Notes: generated from the letters alone by a model not told the origin. A stretch of 64,000 bases of DNA from Cypionkella psychrotolerans (GCF_001294535.1 NZ_LGIC01000006.1:124001-188000), one strand, 5' to 3'. Shown: positions 51,367-61,400, counted from the stretch's first letter. Program-made: numbers and translations.

Positions 51367-52287
51367 ATGACAAACGACCGCATCCTTCCCGGCATCCTGT
51401 TAATGCTCGCCTTTTGTGTGCTGGCCCCGTTGCTCGACACCGCCTCAAAACTTGCCACCGCCGCGATCCCGGTCGGTCAAATCACCACCGCGCGTTTTCT
51501 AGTGCAAGGGGCGCTGATGCTGCCCATTGCTTTGCTGATGCGGCTGCCTTTGCGTATCTCGCCCAAAACCACCGCGCTGATCACCCTGCGCGCGGTCTTT
51601 CTGATCGCCTCGACCTACGGCTTTGTCGCAGGCGTGCAAGTCATGCCGATCGCCGATGCCCTCGCCATCGTGTTCATCGAGCCGTTCATCCTGCTGATCC
51701 TCGGCTATGTCCTGTTCGGCAACCCGGTCGGCCCCCGCCGCATCGCAGCTTCTGTCGTGGGATTTGCAGGCGCGCTCTTGGTGATCCAGCCCTCGCTGAC
51801 CCATTACGGCACAGCCGCACTTTACCCGCTGGTCTCGGCGTTCTGTTTTGCCTTCTACATGCTGATCACCCAGGCCATCGCCACTGGGATGCATCCCGTG
51901 ACCCAACAGTTGCACACCTCGATCGCTGGCAGCCTGCTCTGCCTGCCCGTGATGCTGTGGGCCAATGGCACTGGCATCACCGAACTTGATCCCGTCATGC
52001 CGCAGGGTCTGAACTGGCTTTGGCTGTTCGGCGTCGGCTTTTGGGCGGCGGCAAGCCATATGTGCATGACCGTGGCGCTGAAATGCGCCCCCGCCTCCAC
52101 CCTAGCGCCCTTGCACTATCTGGAGATCGTCACCGCAGTGACCCTCGGCTATCTGGTGTTCGGCGATTTCCCCAATGCGCTGACTTGGGCGGGCATCGTG
52201 ATCATCATCGCCTCGGGTCTTTACATCATCCACCGCGAGCGGATCACGCTACACCAAGCCCGTTCAGTGCTGCCGCCAGAGATTTGA
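51367..52287 (+). CDS. DMT-superfamily (EamA) transporter
   Basis: 306 residues, ten hydrophobic helices arranged as two EamA repeats (about 8-140 and 152-288), the usual layout for drug/metabolite exporters of amino acids, nucleosides or related metabolites. N-terminal MTNDRILPGILLMLAFCVLAPLLDTASKL is typical of the alphaproteobacterial subgroup. Overlaps the convergent thiamine pyrophosphokinase gene by 44 bases. Substrate cannot be inferred; proximity to serine deaminase is suggestive only. Confidence 0.9.
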   Translation: MTNDRILPGILLMLAFCVLAPLLDTASKLATAAIPVGQITTARFLVQGALMLPIALLMRLPLRISPKTTALITLRAVFLIASTYGFVAGVQVMPIADALAIVFIEPFILLILGYVLFGNPVGPRRIAASVVGFAGALLVIQPSLTHYGTAALYPLVSAFCFAFYMLITQAIATGMHPVTQQLHTSIAGSLLCLPVMLWANGTGITELDPVMPQGLNWLWLFGVGFWAAASHMCMTVALKCAPASTLAPLHYLEIVTAVTLGYLVFGDFPNALTWAGIVIIIASGLYIIHRERITLHQARSVLPPEI

Positions 52288-52900
52288 TTGGCAAGATCAC
52301 CAGCATCTTGGGCGCCGAGAACCGCAGGCTGACCGGGCCGGATACCTCATTCGAGGTGCCGATCATGCCATCTGGCGCGAAATCCAAGCCCTGCAACGGC
52401 CACCGCAGCCCCGCGCTTTCCCCGCTCACCTGCGCCATCGGAAACAGCGAGAACCGGCTGCCCAGCGGCAAATCCAACCGCATCTGCAACGGTGCCAGAA
52501 AGATCACATCCTGCGGCGACAGCACCAGACAGCGCTGATCGGGCGCGCGCACCAAAGCGTTCAGCACCGCCAAGCCATGATCCAGCCGCGCCCCTGCGAA
52601 TCCTATCCCCAGCACGAACGGTGCCCGGATCGAGCGCAGAGCCTTGTCAAAATCGGTGGTTATTTGTTCGGCAATCGGAAACAACCGCCCCGCCAGCCGC
52701 GCCTGCGCTGCAGCACTGATCGAATCGAAGTCGCCAATCACCGCTTCAGGCTCCACCCCCAGCGCCAAAAGCCGGTCCGCCCCGCCATCAGCCCCAACAA
52801 TCCTTGGGGCTAACCGCAGCGCACGGGTAAGCTGCGCTTTGCCGAACGGCCCACCGCCCGCCAAAGTTACCCCCTGCAAAGAGTCGACAATCACCTGCAT
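52244..52900 (-). CDS. thiamine diphosphokinase
   Basis: 218 residues. Transfers pyrophosphate from ATP to thiamine to make thiamine diphosphate. N-terminal catalytic motif ADGGADRLLALGVEPEAVIGDFDSI (Asp-rich Mg site), then TTDFDKALRSI and GGRLDH-like GFAGARLDHGLAVL; the C-terminal TPK_B1 domain with GTSNEV follows. Single gene; I looked for a TPP riboswitch upstream and found none. Confidence 0.92.
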   Translation of the reverse strand: MQVIVDSLQGVTLAGGGPFGKAQLTRALRLAPRIVGADGGADRLLALGVEPEAVIGDFDSISAAAQARLAGRLFPIAEQITTDFDKALRSIRAPFVLGIGFAGARLDHGLAVLNALVRAPDQRCLVLSPQDVIFLAPLQMRLDLPLGSRFSLFPMAQVSGESAGLRWPLQGLDFAPDGMIGTSNEVSGPVSLRFSAPKMLVILPIKSLAAALNGLGVA

Positions 52901-53043
52901 AATCCCGATACTGTTCTTCTAATTGCGGCACAAACCCCGTGCGGTGAACACAATCAATCCTTCAAATTACCCTGTTCTGTCCACGGAATTGAACAAAGCG
53001 CAGTGCAGGTTGGCGACGTGAACTTTGTAAAGGCGGCATCCCG

Positions 53044-55647
53044 ATGATCGGTGCAAGTAAAATTCTTACCGTTTCTTACGGAACTTTCAGCTGCACGCTG
53101 GAAGGGTTCGATGAGCCTTTCAACACCATGAAGGCCATCGCCGAATATTTCCGTGATCTCGCCGCCGAAGACCGCTACTTTGGCGCCGAACCGCCCACCC
53201 CGGATGCCGCCATGCTGCACCGCATTGCCGAGCGCGAAATCCAGCGCCGGGTTGAGGCGAAAATCCAAGACAATGGCGTGATCCTGCGGGCTGGTGATAC
53301 CGAAGCGCCTGCGCTCGCCGCCCCGATTGTTGCCCCCCCCATCTCCCCCCCGACAGTCACCGCTGCCGCGAACCTGGATGCCAATGGCGAATCCGTCGCC
53401 GAACGCTTGTCCCGCCTGCGCGCCGCACAATCCGCTCCGATGGCTGCCGAACCCACCATTCACCACATCGCCGAAGCCGCCGCTATCGCCGACGACAGCT
53501 ATAGCGAAGACCAACATTCCGACGACATTCTGGCCAATATTGCCGCTTTGGCAGCGCCTGAAGCTCCCTCGGAAACCCCTGTCGAAGCGGATACAACCGA
53601 GCCGCACTACGCTCTCGAACCCGGCGATCTGATCGCCGCAGAAATCACGCCTGATCACCAAGATGCATCAGAGCCCGAGATCGAGCCGCAAGATCTTGCC
53701 GACCTCGCCGCGTTGGATGCGCCACGCCCCAACGCCGCACCCCTTGATACCGCAGCGGACACCAGCGCAGCTTTGCCCGCAGCCCAAGAGAGCTATGACG
53801 AAGACCCTGCCTTGCAGAACGACGGCTCCGCCGATCTTGCCGCCGCCTTCGCAGATGATCTGCCCGCAGCCGAAAGCCTGATCACCACCGAAAGCCTGAT
53901 CGCTGTCGAAGACCCGGTGATCGAAGATTTTGCAGCGGCTGTGCAAGACGCGCCCGCCGCCGAAGACTATGACGACGAAATCCTCGCTGATCTGCTGCCC
54001 GAACACGATCCGATTGCCGAAGCGGCGGCCTATGCCGATGAAGACATGTTGGCCTCACTCGGCGCTCTGATCGCCGAGAACGATCTAATCCAGCCCGAAA
54101 CTGATGCAGTCGCACCCATATCAGAGCCGCTGATCGCGGTTTCCGATGCAGTATCTGAAGACACCCTGTCAGAAGACGCACTGCCAGAAGCTGTTGATGC
54201 AGCAGAAGACGATGCGGAAGATGACATCCTGCTCGCCAGCCTGCCCACAGCCGCAGAAGTCAGCCCCGAAATCTCTGTCGCCCCGGAAATCCAACCGGAA
54301 CCAGAAACCCAAGCCGCCGCGGCAGCTTTCCCAGAAACCGCCCGCGAACCCGGCGAGAAAATCCAGCGTGCCCGCGCCCGTGTGATCAAAATCCGCCGCG
54401 CCGATGCACCGCGCGCACCCGAAACTGCTCAAACCGCACCGCAAACCTCGCTGCTCTCCCCCGAGGCCGAGGCAGCACTACAAGCCGAACTCGCCGCGCT
54501 TGAGGCCGAGATCCCGGCAGCATCCGCCCCGGTGCGCCCGACCCGCCCCGTGCGTCACCTGACGCCGCGCCCGATTGAAACCAGCTTTGACGACGACGAT
54601 CATCTCGCCGCCGCCCTGGCCGATGCGCCTGTCGCTGACACGCCAGCCGCAGAAATGCTGCCAGAGATCACCCCCGCAGCGGATGCCGTCGCGGCACTGC
54701 TGGCCTCCACCACGCCCGCAGAAGTCGAAACACCTACTGAATCCGAAGCCCAACCGCAGCCGGCGCATCACGCCGAAGGTCGCAAACTGCTAGAAACCGA
54801 ATCGGATGACGATGCCGTCACCCGGCTGATGGCCGCCACCAACTCTGTGATGGACGACGAAGAAAGCCGCCGCCGCCACTCGGCGATCTCGCATCTGAAA
54901 GCCGCCGTCGCCGCGACCGAGGCCGAACGCCAGATCAAAGCCGCCAACCCCGGTCGCCCACAACCCGATCGCCAAGACATCTATCGCCACGATCTGGAAA
55001 GCGTTGTCCGCCCCAAGCCCGCCGACAGCAGCATCGAAACCCGCGCCGCAGCCAATGCCGAACGCCTGACGCCGCTGGTTCTGGTCTCCGAACAGCGCAT
55101 TGATCGCGCCAAACCCGCCGCCGCCCCCTTTGTGGCCACTGCCGCCTTTGTGGCCCCCGCGATCCTGACGCCCTCGGCCCCGGCCAGCCCGCGCGTGGTG
55201 ATGCCGGTGCGCCCGCGCCGCGTCAGTGGTGCCGCCAGCATGGCCGCGATGCAAGCGATGCCCGATGAAGACAGCCTGATCGGCGACGCAACTGACGATC
55301 TGGACGACGAAGACCTGCTCGCCGCCGAAGATGAGGGCAATTTCTTCGCCGAGGGCCAAAACTTCGCCGATTTCGCCGAGAAACTTGGCGCAAATTCCTT
55401 GGCCGAACTTCTGGAAGCCTCAGCTGTCTACTGCACGCAAGTGCTGGGCCGCCCGAACTTCAGCCGCCCCCTTGTCATACGCCAGCTGGACTCCCTGATC
55501 GACGAACCAGATCACCAACGCGAAGATTGTCTGCGCGCTTTCGGCACCCTGCTGCGGCAAGGTCGCATCGCGAAAATTAAGCGTGGCCAATTTGCCATGA
55601 CCGAGCGTTCGCCCTTGCTGGCGGAAGCGCTTCGCTTTACCGCCTAA
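53044..55647 (+). CDS. large acidic Ala/Glu-rich protein with conserved ends, function unknown
   Basis: 867 residues. The first 85 residues ([26 protein letters not shown]...) and the last 105 ([19 protein letters not shown] ... [17 protein letters not shown] ... LAEALRFTA) look folded and conserved. The 650 residues between are very rich in Ala, Asp, Glu and Pro and should be disordered and strongly acidic, with basic patches near 430-450 ([17 protein letters not shown]) and 680-720. No signal peptide or membrane helix. Automated annotation of homologues is inconsistent, so I assign no function; a scaffold with two interaction ends is one reading. Ends at a perfect bidirectional terminator. 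Confidence 0.75.
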   Translation: MIGASKILTVSYGTFSCTLEGFDEPFNTMKAIAEYFRDLAAEDRYFGAEPPTPDAAMLHRIAEREIQRRVEAKIQDNGVILRAGDTEAPALAAPIVAPPISPPTVTAAANLDANGESVAERLSRLRAAQSAPMAAEPTIHHIAEAAAIADDSYSEDQHSDDILANIAALAAPEAPSETPVEADTTEPHYALEPGDLIAAEITPDHQDASEPEIEPQDLADLAALDAPRPNAAPLDTAADTSAALPAAQESYDEDPALQNDGSADLAAAFADDLPAAESLITTESLIAVEDPVIEDFAAAVQDAPAAEDYDDEILADLLPEHDPIAEAAAYADEDMLASLGALIAENDLIQPETDAVAPISEPLIAVSDAVSEDTLSEDALPEAVDAAEDDAEDDILLASLPTAAEVSPEISVAPEIQPEPETQAAAAAFPETAREPGEKIQRARARVIKIRRADAPRAPETAQTAPQTSLLSPEAEAALQAELAALEAEIPAASAPVRPTRPVRHLTPRPIETSFDDDDHLAAALADAPVADTPAAEMLPEITPAADAVAALLASTTPAEVETPTESEAQPQPAHHAEGRKLLETESDDDAVTRLMAATNSVMDDEESRRRHSAISHLKAAVAATEAERQIKAANPGRPQPDRQDIYRHDLESVVRPKPADSSIETRAAANAERLTPLVLVSEQRIDRAKPAAAPFVATAAFVAPAILTPSAPASPRVVMPVRPRRVSGAASMAAMQAMPDEDSLIGDATDDLDDEDLLAAEDEGNFFAEGQNFADFAEKLGANSLAELLEASAVYCTQVLGRPNFSRPLVIRQLDSLIDEPDHQREDCLRAFGTLLRQGRIAKIKRGQFAMTERSPLLAEALRFTA

Positions 55648-55686
55648 GCCAAGAGAACAGGGCCGAGGCTGCCACTCGCGCCCCAC

Positions 55687-55724
55687 AAAACAGCCGGAAC
55701 ATTGGGGAATGTTCCGGCTGTTTT
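55687..55724. terminator. bidirectional intrinsic terminator
   Basis: A perfect 17-bp stem (55687-55703 and 55708-55724) with loop GGGG. Each arm ends in four A or T residues, so both strands present a GC-rich hairpin followed by TTTT. It serves the 867-residue protein gene on the plus strand and the DUF2842 gene on the minus strand. Confidence 0.92.
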
Positions 55725-55733
55725 CATGTCTGA

Positions 55734-55985
55734 TCAGAGTTTACGATCAATAGGGGCGTCAGGCACGGGGTTAGCCTCAGGATCGGGCTGGCCCACCCCC
55801 AAAAACACCGATTTGAACGGCAATATCCACGCCACGCCCAAAAACAGATAGGCCGGAACCTCAGCCCAGATTGGCAACCGATCAATCTTGTCGATCAGAT
55901 TGACCGCCACCACGACATAAATCGGCATCCCCACCAGAAGGATTAGCAAAGACCACCGCTTACGGGCCTTGTAACTCAGCGCCAT
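55734..55985 (-). CDS. DUF2842-family small membrane protein
   Basis: 83 residues from ATG at 55985, chosen because AGGAG lies six bases upstream; an ATG two codons earlier has no spacing to it. Two transmembrane helices (about 11-31 and 46-64) between short cytoplasmic ends, basic at the start (MALSYKARKRW). A family found in alphaproteobacteria, function unknown. Lies downstream of purA behind a terminator hairpin. Confidence 0.9.
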   Translation of the reverse strand: MALSYKARKRWSLLILLVGMPIYVVVAVNLIDKIDRLPIWAEVPAYLFLGVAWILPFKSVFLGVGQPDPEANPVPDAPIDRKL

Positions 55986-56003
55986 CGCCATCTCCTGAAA
56001 CCA

Positions 56004-56031
56004 AAACGCCCCCTGCACGACAGCAGGGGGC
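56004..56031 (-). terminator. intrinsic terminator of purA
   Basis: GCCCCCTGC (56008-56016) / GCAGGGGGC (56023-56031), 6-nt loop; on the minus strand followed by GTTTTGG. It lies 24 bases after the purA stop and just before the DUF2842 ribosome site. Confidence 0.8.
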
Positions 56032-56054
56032 GTGGTGTAAGCTAAACCGCAAGA

Positions 56055-57347
56055 TCAATCCGCAAAGGGATCGGTCACCAGAATCGTATCGTCCCGCTCA
56101 GGCGAGGTCGACAGCAGCGCCACCGGACATTGGATCAATTCCTCAATCCGCCGCACATATTTGATCGCAGCCCCCGGCAGATCGGCCCAAGACCGCGCGC
56201 CTGCGGTGTTCTCGCTCCAACCTTCCATTTCCTCATAGATCGGCGTGCAACGGGCCTGCTGATCGGCAGCGGTCGGCAGGTAATCCAACCGCACCCCATC
56301 CAGATCATAGCCCACACAAATCTTCAGCACCGGGAAACCATCCAGCACATCCAACTTGGTCAGCGCAATCCCCGACACGCCTGACGTTGCACAAGTCTGC
56401 CGCACCAGCACCGCATCAAACCAGCCGCAACGCCGCTTACGCCCGGTCACGGTGCCAAATTCATGGCCCCGCTCGCCCAAACGCGCGCCATCGGCATCGA
56501 ACAGCTCTGCCGGGAACGGGCCTTCACCGACCCTGGTCGTATAGGCCTTCACGATGCCCAACACGAAATCAATCGCCGTCGGCCCTAACCCCGTGCCCGT
56601 CGCCGCCTGCCCCGCGATCACATTCGAAGACGTCACAAACGGATAAGTCCCGAAATCAATATCCAGCAACGCCCCCTGTGCGCCCTCGAACAAAATCCGT
56701 TTTCCGGCCTTGCGCGCCTCGGTCAGCACCTTCCACACCGGTTTCGCATAGGGCAAAACCTGCGGCGCAATCGCGCGCAATGCGTCAAGCAGCGCCGCGC
56801 GGTCAATCGGCGCGATCCCCAGCCCCCGACGCAAGGCATCATGGTGGCCCATCAAACGATCCACCCGCGTCGCCAACGTCGTCTCATCCGCCAGATCGGC
56901 CACCCGAATGGCGCGCCGACCCACCTTATCCTCATAAGCCGGGCCAATGCCGCGCCCAGTGGTGCCAATCTTTGCCACCCCGGTCTGGCCCTCGCGCGCC
57001 CGGTCCAACTCGCCATGAATCGGCAAGATCAGCGACGCATTCTCGGCAAGCATCAGATTTTCAGTTGTAATATCAACGCCCTGCCCGCGCAGCTTTTCAA
57101 TCTCGGTCACCAGATGCCACGGATCAACCACCACGCCGTTGCCAATGACCGACAGCTTGCCGCCGCGCACAATCCCCGAGGGCAGCAGCGACAGCTTATA
57201 AACCTTGCCATCAATCACCAGCGTATGCCCGGCGTTATGCCCGCCCTGAAAGCGCGCAATCACATCGGCCCGCTCTGAGAGCCAGTCGACGATTTTCCCC
57301 TTACCTTCGTCGCCCCACTGGGCTCCGACGACAACAACATTGGCCAC
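56055..57347 (-). CDS. purA: adenylosuccinate synthase
   Basis: 430 residues. Joins IMP and aspartate using GTP in the first committed step to AMP. The N-terminal [16 protein letters not shown] with catalytic Asp and the later [23 protein letters not shown] and KLDVLDGF motifs are diagnostic. Start is GTG at 57347 with AAGGA ahead. Convergent to nothing; divergent from the DUF6524 gene. Confidence 0.97.
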   Translation of the reverse strand: MANVVVVGAQWGDEGKGKIVDWLSERADVIARFQGGHNAGHTLVIDGKVYKLSLLPSGIVRGGKLSVIGNGVVVDPWHLVTEIEKLRGQGVDITTENLMLAENASLILPIHGELDRAREGQTGVAKIGTTGRGIGPAYEDKVGRRAIRVADLADETTLATRVDRLMGHHDALRRGLGIAPIDRAALLDALRAIAPQVLPYAKPVWKVLTEARKAGKRILFEGAQGALLDIDFGTYPFVTSSNVIAGQAATGTGLGPTAIDFVLGIVKAYTTRVGEGPFPAELFDADGARLGERGHEFGTVTGRKRRCGWFDAVLVRQTCATSGVSGIALTKLDVLDGFPVLKICVGYDLDGVRLDYLPTAADQQARCTPIYEEMEGWSENTAGARSWADLPGAAIKYVRRIEELIQCPVALLSTSPERDDTILVTDPFAD

Positions 57348-57481
57348 GGCATATCCTTCGCGTTTTGGAAAAACCGCGCGACCTATAGCGACACCTGCAC
57401 CGCGATGAAACCGCTAAATCACGCGGGCGGCTGGACAGACCGCCGCAGATACGCCACCAAAGACCAAACGAGGGGGAAAAC

Positions 57482-57877
57482 ATGGGCATTATCCTGCGCT
57501 GGCTTGGGGCATTCATCCTGCTATCGGCCACCTACAACCCAACCCAAATCAACTTCACCCGCTGGGCCGAGGCAAACTGGCAGACCCAAATGCCGCTGAC
57601 CATCCTGCTCGGCCTGCTGCTCGGCGTCGGCTACATGATCTACATCGGTGCCACCCTGCGCTCGATCGGCGCCTTCGGCATCATTCTGGTTGGTGCCATC
57701 GTGGCCGCCCTCGTCTGGGTGCTGATCGACTACCAAATCCTCACCCTGCAAAACCCCTCCCTCAACCTCTGGCTCGGCATCTTCGCCCTCTCGGTCGTCC
57801 TCGGCATCGGTCTGTCGTGGAGCATCATCCGCCAGCGGCTGTCGGGCCAAGCCACGGTGGACGAGGTGCAGGAATAA
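57482..57877 (+). CDS. DUF6524-family membrane protein
   Basis: 131 residues with four hydrophobic helices (about 4-20, 38-58, 64-86, 96-117) and an acidic C-terminal tail (TVDEVQE). The conserved-looking YNPTQINFTRW after the first helix is typical of this Rhodobacterales family of unknown function. Its stop overlaps the VOC gene start (TAATG), implying co-translation. Confidence 0.85.
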   Translation: MGIILRWLGAFILLSATYNPTQINFTRWAEANWQTQMPLTILLGLLLGVGYMIYIGATLRSIGAFGIILVGAIVAALVWVLIDYQILTLQNPSLNLWLGIFALSVVLGIGLSWSIIRQRLSGQATVDEVQE

Positions 57878-58257
57878 TGCTGCTCTACATCACCCTTGGC
57901 ACCAACGATATCGCCCGCGCCAAACGCTTTTACGACGCCACCCTCGCCCCCATAGGCCTGCATTTCATGGGCGAGTTTGACGGTGAAATTGGCTACGGCC
58001 CCACCGGCGCAGCAAGCCCTCTCGTCTGGATCAACCCGCCCTATGACGGCAACCCCGCCACCGTGGGCAACGGCTCGATGCCCGCCTTCGCAGCCCAAAC
58101 CCGCGCCGCCGTCGATGCCTTCCACAAAGCCGCCCTCAGCCACGGCGGCCGCGACGAAGGCACACCCGGCCTGCGCTACAGCCCGAATTTCTACAGCTGC
58201 TACGTCCGCGACCCCGACGGCAACAAACTCTCCGCCGTCTGCACCGCGCCAGAATAG
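57877..58257 (+). CDS. VOC-family (glyoxalase/bleomycin-resistance fold) protein
   Basis: 126 residues. Paired beta-alpha-beta-beta modules with MLLYITLGTNDIARAKRFYDATLAPIGL at the start and YSCYVRDPDGNKLSAVC at the end, the usual VOC signature with a possible metal-binding Asp/Glu set less complete than in glyoxalase I. Probably a small-molecule-binding or isomerase/hydrolase activity; not specifiable. Translationally coupled to DUF6524. Confidence 0.88.
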   Translation: MLLYITLGTNDIARAKRFYDATLAPIGLHFMGEFDGEIGYGPTGAASPLVWINPPYDGNPATVGNGSMPAFAAQTRAAVDAFHKAALSHGGRDEGTPGLRYSPNFYSCYVRDPDGNKLSAVCTAPE

Positions 58258-58295
58258 CGCCCCACCACAACCATTCACATTGACTTAATTCTCCC

Positions 58296-58386
58296 CGCCG
58301 GAGGCTTCCCACATCAATGTCGCATGCCTCCGGCGACCGGATTGTAAGCAATCCGTTTGGATATTTGAGCGCAGAGGATGACCAAG
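58296..58386. repeat. copy of dispersed repeat, interrupted by a 23-base hairpin
   Basis: CGCCGGAGGC (58296-58305) and its inverse GCCTCCGGCG (58326-58335) match the arms of the repeat at 22728-22793. Here the right arm is broken: after GCCTCCGGCG an extra segment 58336-58358 containing CGGATTG-TAAG-CAATCCG precedes GGATATTTGAGC, which then runs on to GCAGAGGATGACCAAG as in the other copy. Located between VOC and secG. Confidence 0.75.
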
Positions 58387-58459
58387 AGCCGCCGAAGGGC
58401 TTGCACGCCTGACTGCATCCGCCTAGATAGACCGCGACCTCTTAGAAAGCCCCGCCCGT

Positions 58460-58903
58460 ATGGAAAACGTCGTTCTCACCGTCCACCTCATCCTCGCTTT
58501 GCTGTTGATCGGCGTGGTGCTGTTGCAACGGTCGGAAGGTGGCGGCCTTGGCATGGGCTCGTCGGGGGGCGCAATCTCTGGCCGCGCGGCGGCCACGGCT
58601 TTGGGCAAAGTGACGTGGGTACTGGCTGCGATGTTCATCGTCACCTCGATCACCATGACCATCCTCGCCTCGCGCTCTGCCTCGACCGCTTCGGTGATCG
58701 ACCAGATCGGAGCCGAGCAACCCGCCGTGAAAGCCCCGGCTCCGGCACTCCCCGCAGGCGGCGATCTGCTGCCACCATCCAACGATGGCACCCCGGCAGC
58801 CCCACCGGCCGCCACCGCACCCGCAGCGCCTCCGGCAACCCCGGATGCTGCGGCTCCGGCTACCCCGGCACCTGCTCCGGCAGAACCTCCGGCCTCGAAC
58901 TAA
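58460..58903 (+). CDS. secG: preprotein translocase subunit SecG
   Basis: 147 residues. Two transmembrane helices (about 3-22 and 52-72) with the cytoplasmic loop QRSEGGGLGMGSSGGAISGR, the SecG signature. The tail beyond about 90 is a low-complexity Ala/Pro stretch (APAAPPATPDAAAPATPAPA), common in alphaproteobacterial SecG. Partner of SecYE in protein export. It precedes pyrG, a conserved order. Confidence 0.95.
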   Translation: MENVVLTVHLILALLLIGVVLLQRSEGGGLGMGSSGGAISGRAAATALGKVTWVLAAMFIVTSITMTILASRSASTASVIDQIGAEQPAVKAPAPALPAGGDLLPPSNDGTPAAPPAATAPAAPPATPDAAAPATPAPAPAEPPASN

Positions 58904-59056
58904 CACCAACTGTTGCAGCGCAACACCGCCAACCGACAGCATCTAGCGGTCGGGTTGCGCTCTCGCTTTGCTTAAGCTATTGCTCAACTCCCGTGATGCT
59001 GTGATTCCAAAGCTGCGAATCAGAGCCGTTTTAACCAAATTCACGGGGGCCCCCAC

Positions 59057-60700
59057 ATGGCACGCTATATTTTCATCACCGGCGGCGTGGTGTCCTCTCT
59101 CGGCAAAGGCCTCGCCTCCGCCGCGCTTGGTGCGCTGTTGCAGGCTCGAGGCTATACCGTCCGATTGCGCAAACTTGACCCCTACCTGAACGTCGATCCC
59201 GGCACTATGTCGCCCTTTGAACATGGCGAAGTCTTCGTCACCGACGACGGCGCCGAAACCGACCTCGACCTCGGCCATTATGAGCGTTTCACTGGGGTTT
59301 CCGCCCGCCAAACCGACAGCATCTCCTCCGGCCGCATCTACTCCAACGTCTTGGAGAAAGAACGCCGCGGCGACTATCTTGGCAAAACCATCCAAGTCAT
59401 CCCGCATGTGACCAATGAAATCAAAGACTTCCTGCGCATCGGCGATGAGGAGGTTGATTTCATGCTCTGTGAAATCGGCGGCACCGTCGGCGATATCGAG
59501 GGCCTGCCGTTCTTCGAGAGCATCCGCCAGTTCATCCACGAACGCCCGCGCGGCCAGTCGATCCTGATGCACCTCACCCTGCTGCCCTACCTCGCGGCCT
59601 CGGGTGAATTGAAAACCAAACCCACCCAACACTCAGTCAAAGAACTGCAATCCATCGGCCTCGCCCCTGACGTGCTGGTCTGCCGCTCTGAACATCCGAT
59701 CCCGGATCGTGAACTGGAAAAGATCGCCCTGTTCTGCAACGTCCGCAAAGAACACGTCATCCCGGCCTATGATCTGAAAACCATCTACGAAGCCCCGCTT
59801 GCCTATCACCGCGCCGGCCTCGACCAAGCCGTGCTCGACGCCTTCGGCATCACCCCCGCGCCGAAACCGAACCTCGCCCGCTGGATCGACGTGATGGACC
59901 GTCTGACCCATGCCGAAGGCCAGGTCCGCGTCGCCATCGTCGGCAAGTACACCCAGCTCGAAGACGCCTACAAATCCATCGCCGAGGCCCTCACCCACGG
60001 CGGTATGGCCAACCGCACCCGCGTCAAAGCCGAATGGATCGACGCCGAAATCTTTGAACGCGAAGACCCCGCGCCCTATCTTGAAAACTTCCACGCCATC
60101 CTCGTCCCCGGCGGCTTTGGCGAGCGCGGCACCGAAGGCAAGATCAAAGCCGCCCAGTTCGCGCGCGAAAAGAAAATCCCCTATCTCGGCATCTGCCTCG
60201 GCATGCAAATGGCGGTGATCGAAGCCGCCCGCAACCTCGCAGGCGTCACCAATGCAGGCTCGGAAGAATTCGACGTCGAGGCCGGCGCCAAACGCTTCAC
60301 CCCCGTCGTCTACCACTTGAAAGAGTGGATCCAAGGCAACCACGTCGTCGCCCGCAAAACCACCGACGACAAAGGCGGCACCATGCGTCTGGGCGCCTAC
60401 ACCGCCGCCCTCACCCCCGGCAGCCACGTCGCGCAAATCTACGGCACCACCACGATTGAGGAACGCCACCGCCACCGCTACGAAGTCGATGCCAAATACA
60501 TCACCGAGCTGGAAAAATGCGGCCTGATCTTCTCCGGCATGAGCCCGGATGGCCGCCTGCCCGAGATCGTCGAGGTCAAAGACCACCCATGGTTCATCGG
60601 CGTACAATTCCACCCGGAATTGAAATCAAAACCCTTCGCCCCGCATCCGCTGTTTGCGGATTTCGTGCGGGCAGCGAAGGAAGTGGAGCGGTTGGTGTGA
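59057..60700 (+). CDS. pyrG: CTP synthase
   Basis: 547 residues. ATP-dependent amination of UTP to CTP with glutamine. N-terminal synthetase domain starts with [20 protein letters not shown] (P-loop) and has the Mg/nucleotide motifs [15 protein letters not shown]. The class I glutamine amidotransferase domain (about 290-545) has nucleophile Cys in LGICLGMQM and His/Glu in VQFHPELKS. Last core gene before an AT-rich accessory segment. Confidence 0.97.
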   Translation: MARYIFITGGVVSSLGKGLASAALGALLQARGYTVRLRKLDPYLNVDPGTMSPFEHGEVFVTDDGAETDLDLGHYERFTGVSARQTDSISSGRIYSNVLEKERRGDYLGKTIQVIPHVTNEIKDFLRIGDEEVDFMLCEIGGTVGDIEGLPFFESIRQFIHERPRGQSILMHLTLLPYLAASGELKTKPTQHSVKELQSIGLAPDVLVCRSEHPIPDRELEKIALFCNVRKEHVIPAYDLKTIYEAPLAYHRAGLDQAVLDAFGITPAPKPNLARWIDVMDRLTHAEGQVRVAIVGKYTQLEDAYKSIAEALTHGGMANRTRVKAEWIDAEIFEREDPAPYLENFHAILVPGGFGERGTEGKIKAAQFAREKKIPYLGICLGMQMAVIEAARNLAGVTNAGSEEFDVEAGAKRFTPVVYHLKEWIQGNHVVARKTTDDKGGTMRLGAYTAALTPGSHVAQIYGTTTIEERHRHRYEVDAKYITELEKCGLIFSGMSPDGRLPEIVEVKDHPWFIGVQFHPELKSKPFAPHPLFADFVRAAKEVERLV

Positions 60701-60768
60701 AAATTGAGTTTTCTTAGTTTTTGAAACTCAATCAAACTGGATTTTTTTGAGATAGAAAGGTAGTGCAT

Positions 60769-61032
60769 ATGACAACCTACATTGTGTCATACGATCTCAT
60801 TTCTGGAGGGGATTATGCCCGGCTTTACGAAGCGCTGAAGGCAAGTAAAGCTTGGGCAAAAGTGACGGAGTCTACTTGGGCTATTGTTACTGATGAGACA
60901 GCGACAGAGGTTCGCGATCGTCTGGCTGGTCTTTTAAAAGAGAATGATAGAATCTTCGTGGTAAAGTCTGGAGTGCAGGCGGCTTGGAAAAACTCTAAAT
61001 GTAAAAATGAGTGGTTAAAAAAATGGCTTTAA
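60769..61032 (+). CDS. Cas2/SinR-like small protein in AT-rich cassette
   Basis: 87 residues, ATG at 60769 with AGAAAGG eight bases upstream. The fold pattern beta-alpha-beta-beta-alpha-beta (TYIVSYDL / LYEALK / STWAIV / DRLAGLL / RIFVVKS) matches ferredoxin-like Cas2/VapD-type proteins, especially the stand-alone SinR-like group; Asp9 in SYDL sits where Cas2 nucleases carry their catalytic Asp. There is no CRISPR array or other cas gene. Base composition is far more AT-rich than neighbours, so acquisition by transfer is likely. Its last ten bases overlap the next gene. Function unknown; a nucleic-acid role in a toxin-antitoxin or defence pair is inference. Confidence 0.8.
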   Translation: MTTYIVSYDLISGGDYARLYEALKASKAWAKVTESTWAIVTDETATEVRDRLAGLLKENDRIFVVKSGVQAAWKNSKCKNEWLKKWL

Positions 61033-61385
61033 TTTCAGGCAGCGACAAAGACGAAAAGGCAACTGGCAGCAATGATCCAAAAATTGTTCGCGGGAGAGTG
61101 GACTCTCTCACACTTTTTGAAATAACTGATAATGAACTTGGCATTTTGGAGAATGGTTCTCCAAATTCATTATATCTGAATTTCGCGATTTTTTTTATTT
61201 CTACCGGGCTTTCGTTTATTCTAAGCCTACTTACGACAAATTTTGAAAGTGACCGGGTATTTTATGTTTTTGTTATTGTATCTGTAGTTTGTGCGGCGTT
61301 CGGATCGATTCTAGCCATTATTTGGCTTAGAGTCCGTGGCGAAGTCTCGGATGTTTGTAAAAAAATTCGCGCACGAGTGGTTTAG
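61023..61385 (+). CDS. two-TM protein paired with the Cas2-like gene
   Basis: 120 residues. A polar N-terminal cytosolic region (1-52, containing RGRVDSLTLFEITDNELGIL) is followed by two transmembrane helices (about 55-73 and 79-103) with a very short external loop, then a basic tail (CKKIRARVV). Start ATG 61023 lies inside the upstream gene (10-base overlap); GTG at 61011 is an alternative. Strongly AT-rich and using codons unlike the host. No known domain recognised. Overlapping genes suggest one functional unit, with this membrane protein a possible effector. Confidence 0.75.
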   Translation: MALISGSDKDEKATGSNDPKIVRGRVDSLTLFEITDNELGILENGSPNSLYLNFAIFFISTGLSFILSLLTTNFESDRVFYVFVIVSVVCAAFGSILAIIWLRVRGEVSDVCKKIRARVV

Positions 61386-61400
61386 GTACATAATTCCCAC

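Noticed and set aside
52901-53043. TPP riboswitch upstream of thiamine diphosphokinase
   Set aside because: The conserved CUGAGA and ACCUGA-type THI-box strings are not present in the upstream region.
58904-59056. Possible secG terminator made of GCGCAAC/GTTGCGC and CCGAC/GTCGG segments
   Set aside because: The pairing is imperfect and no T-run follows; not listed as a terminator.
59633-60613. 326-codon minus-strand frame within pyrG
   Set aside because: Gly/Phe/Asp-rich antisense frame of a universally conserved enzyme gene.
60769-61032. CRISPR-Cas locus suggested by the Cas2-like gene
   Set aside because: No direct-repeat array, cas1 or other cas genes are present; the protein belongs to the stand-alone Cas2-like group at best.
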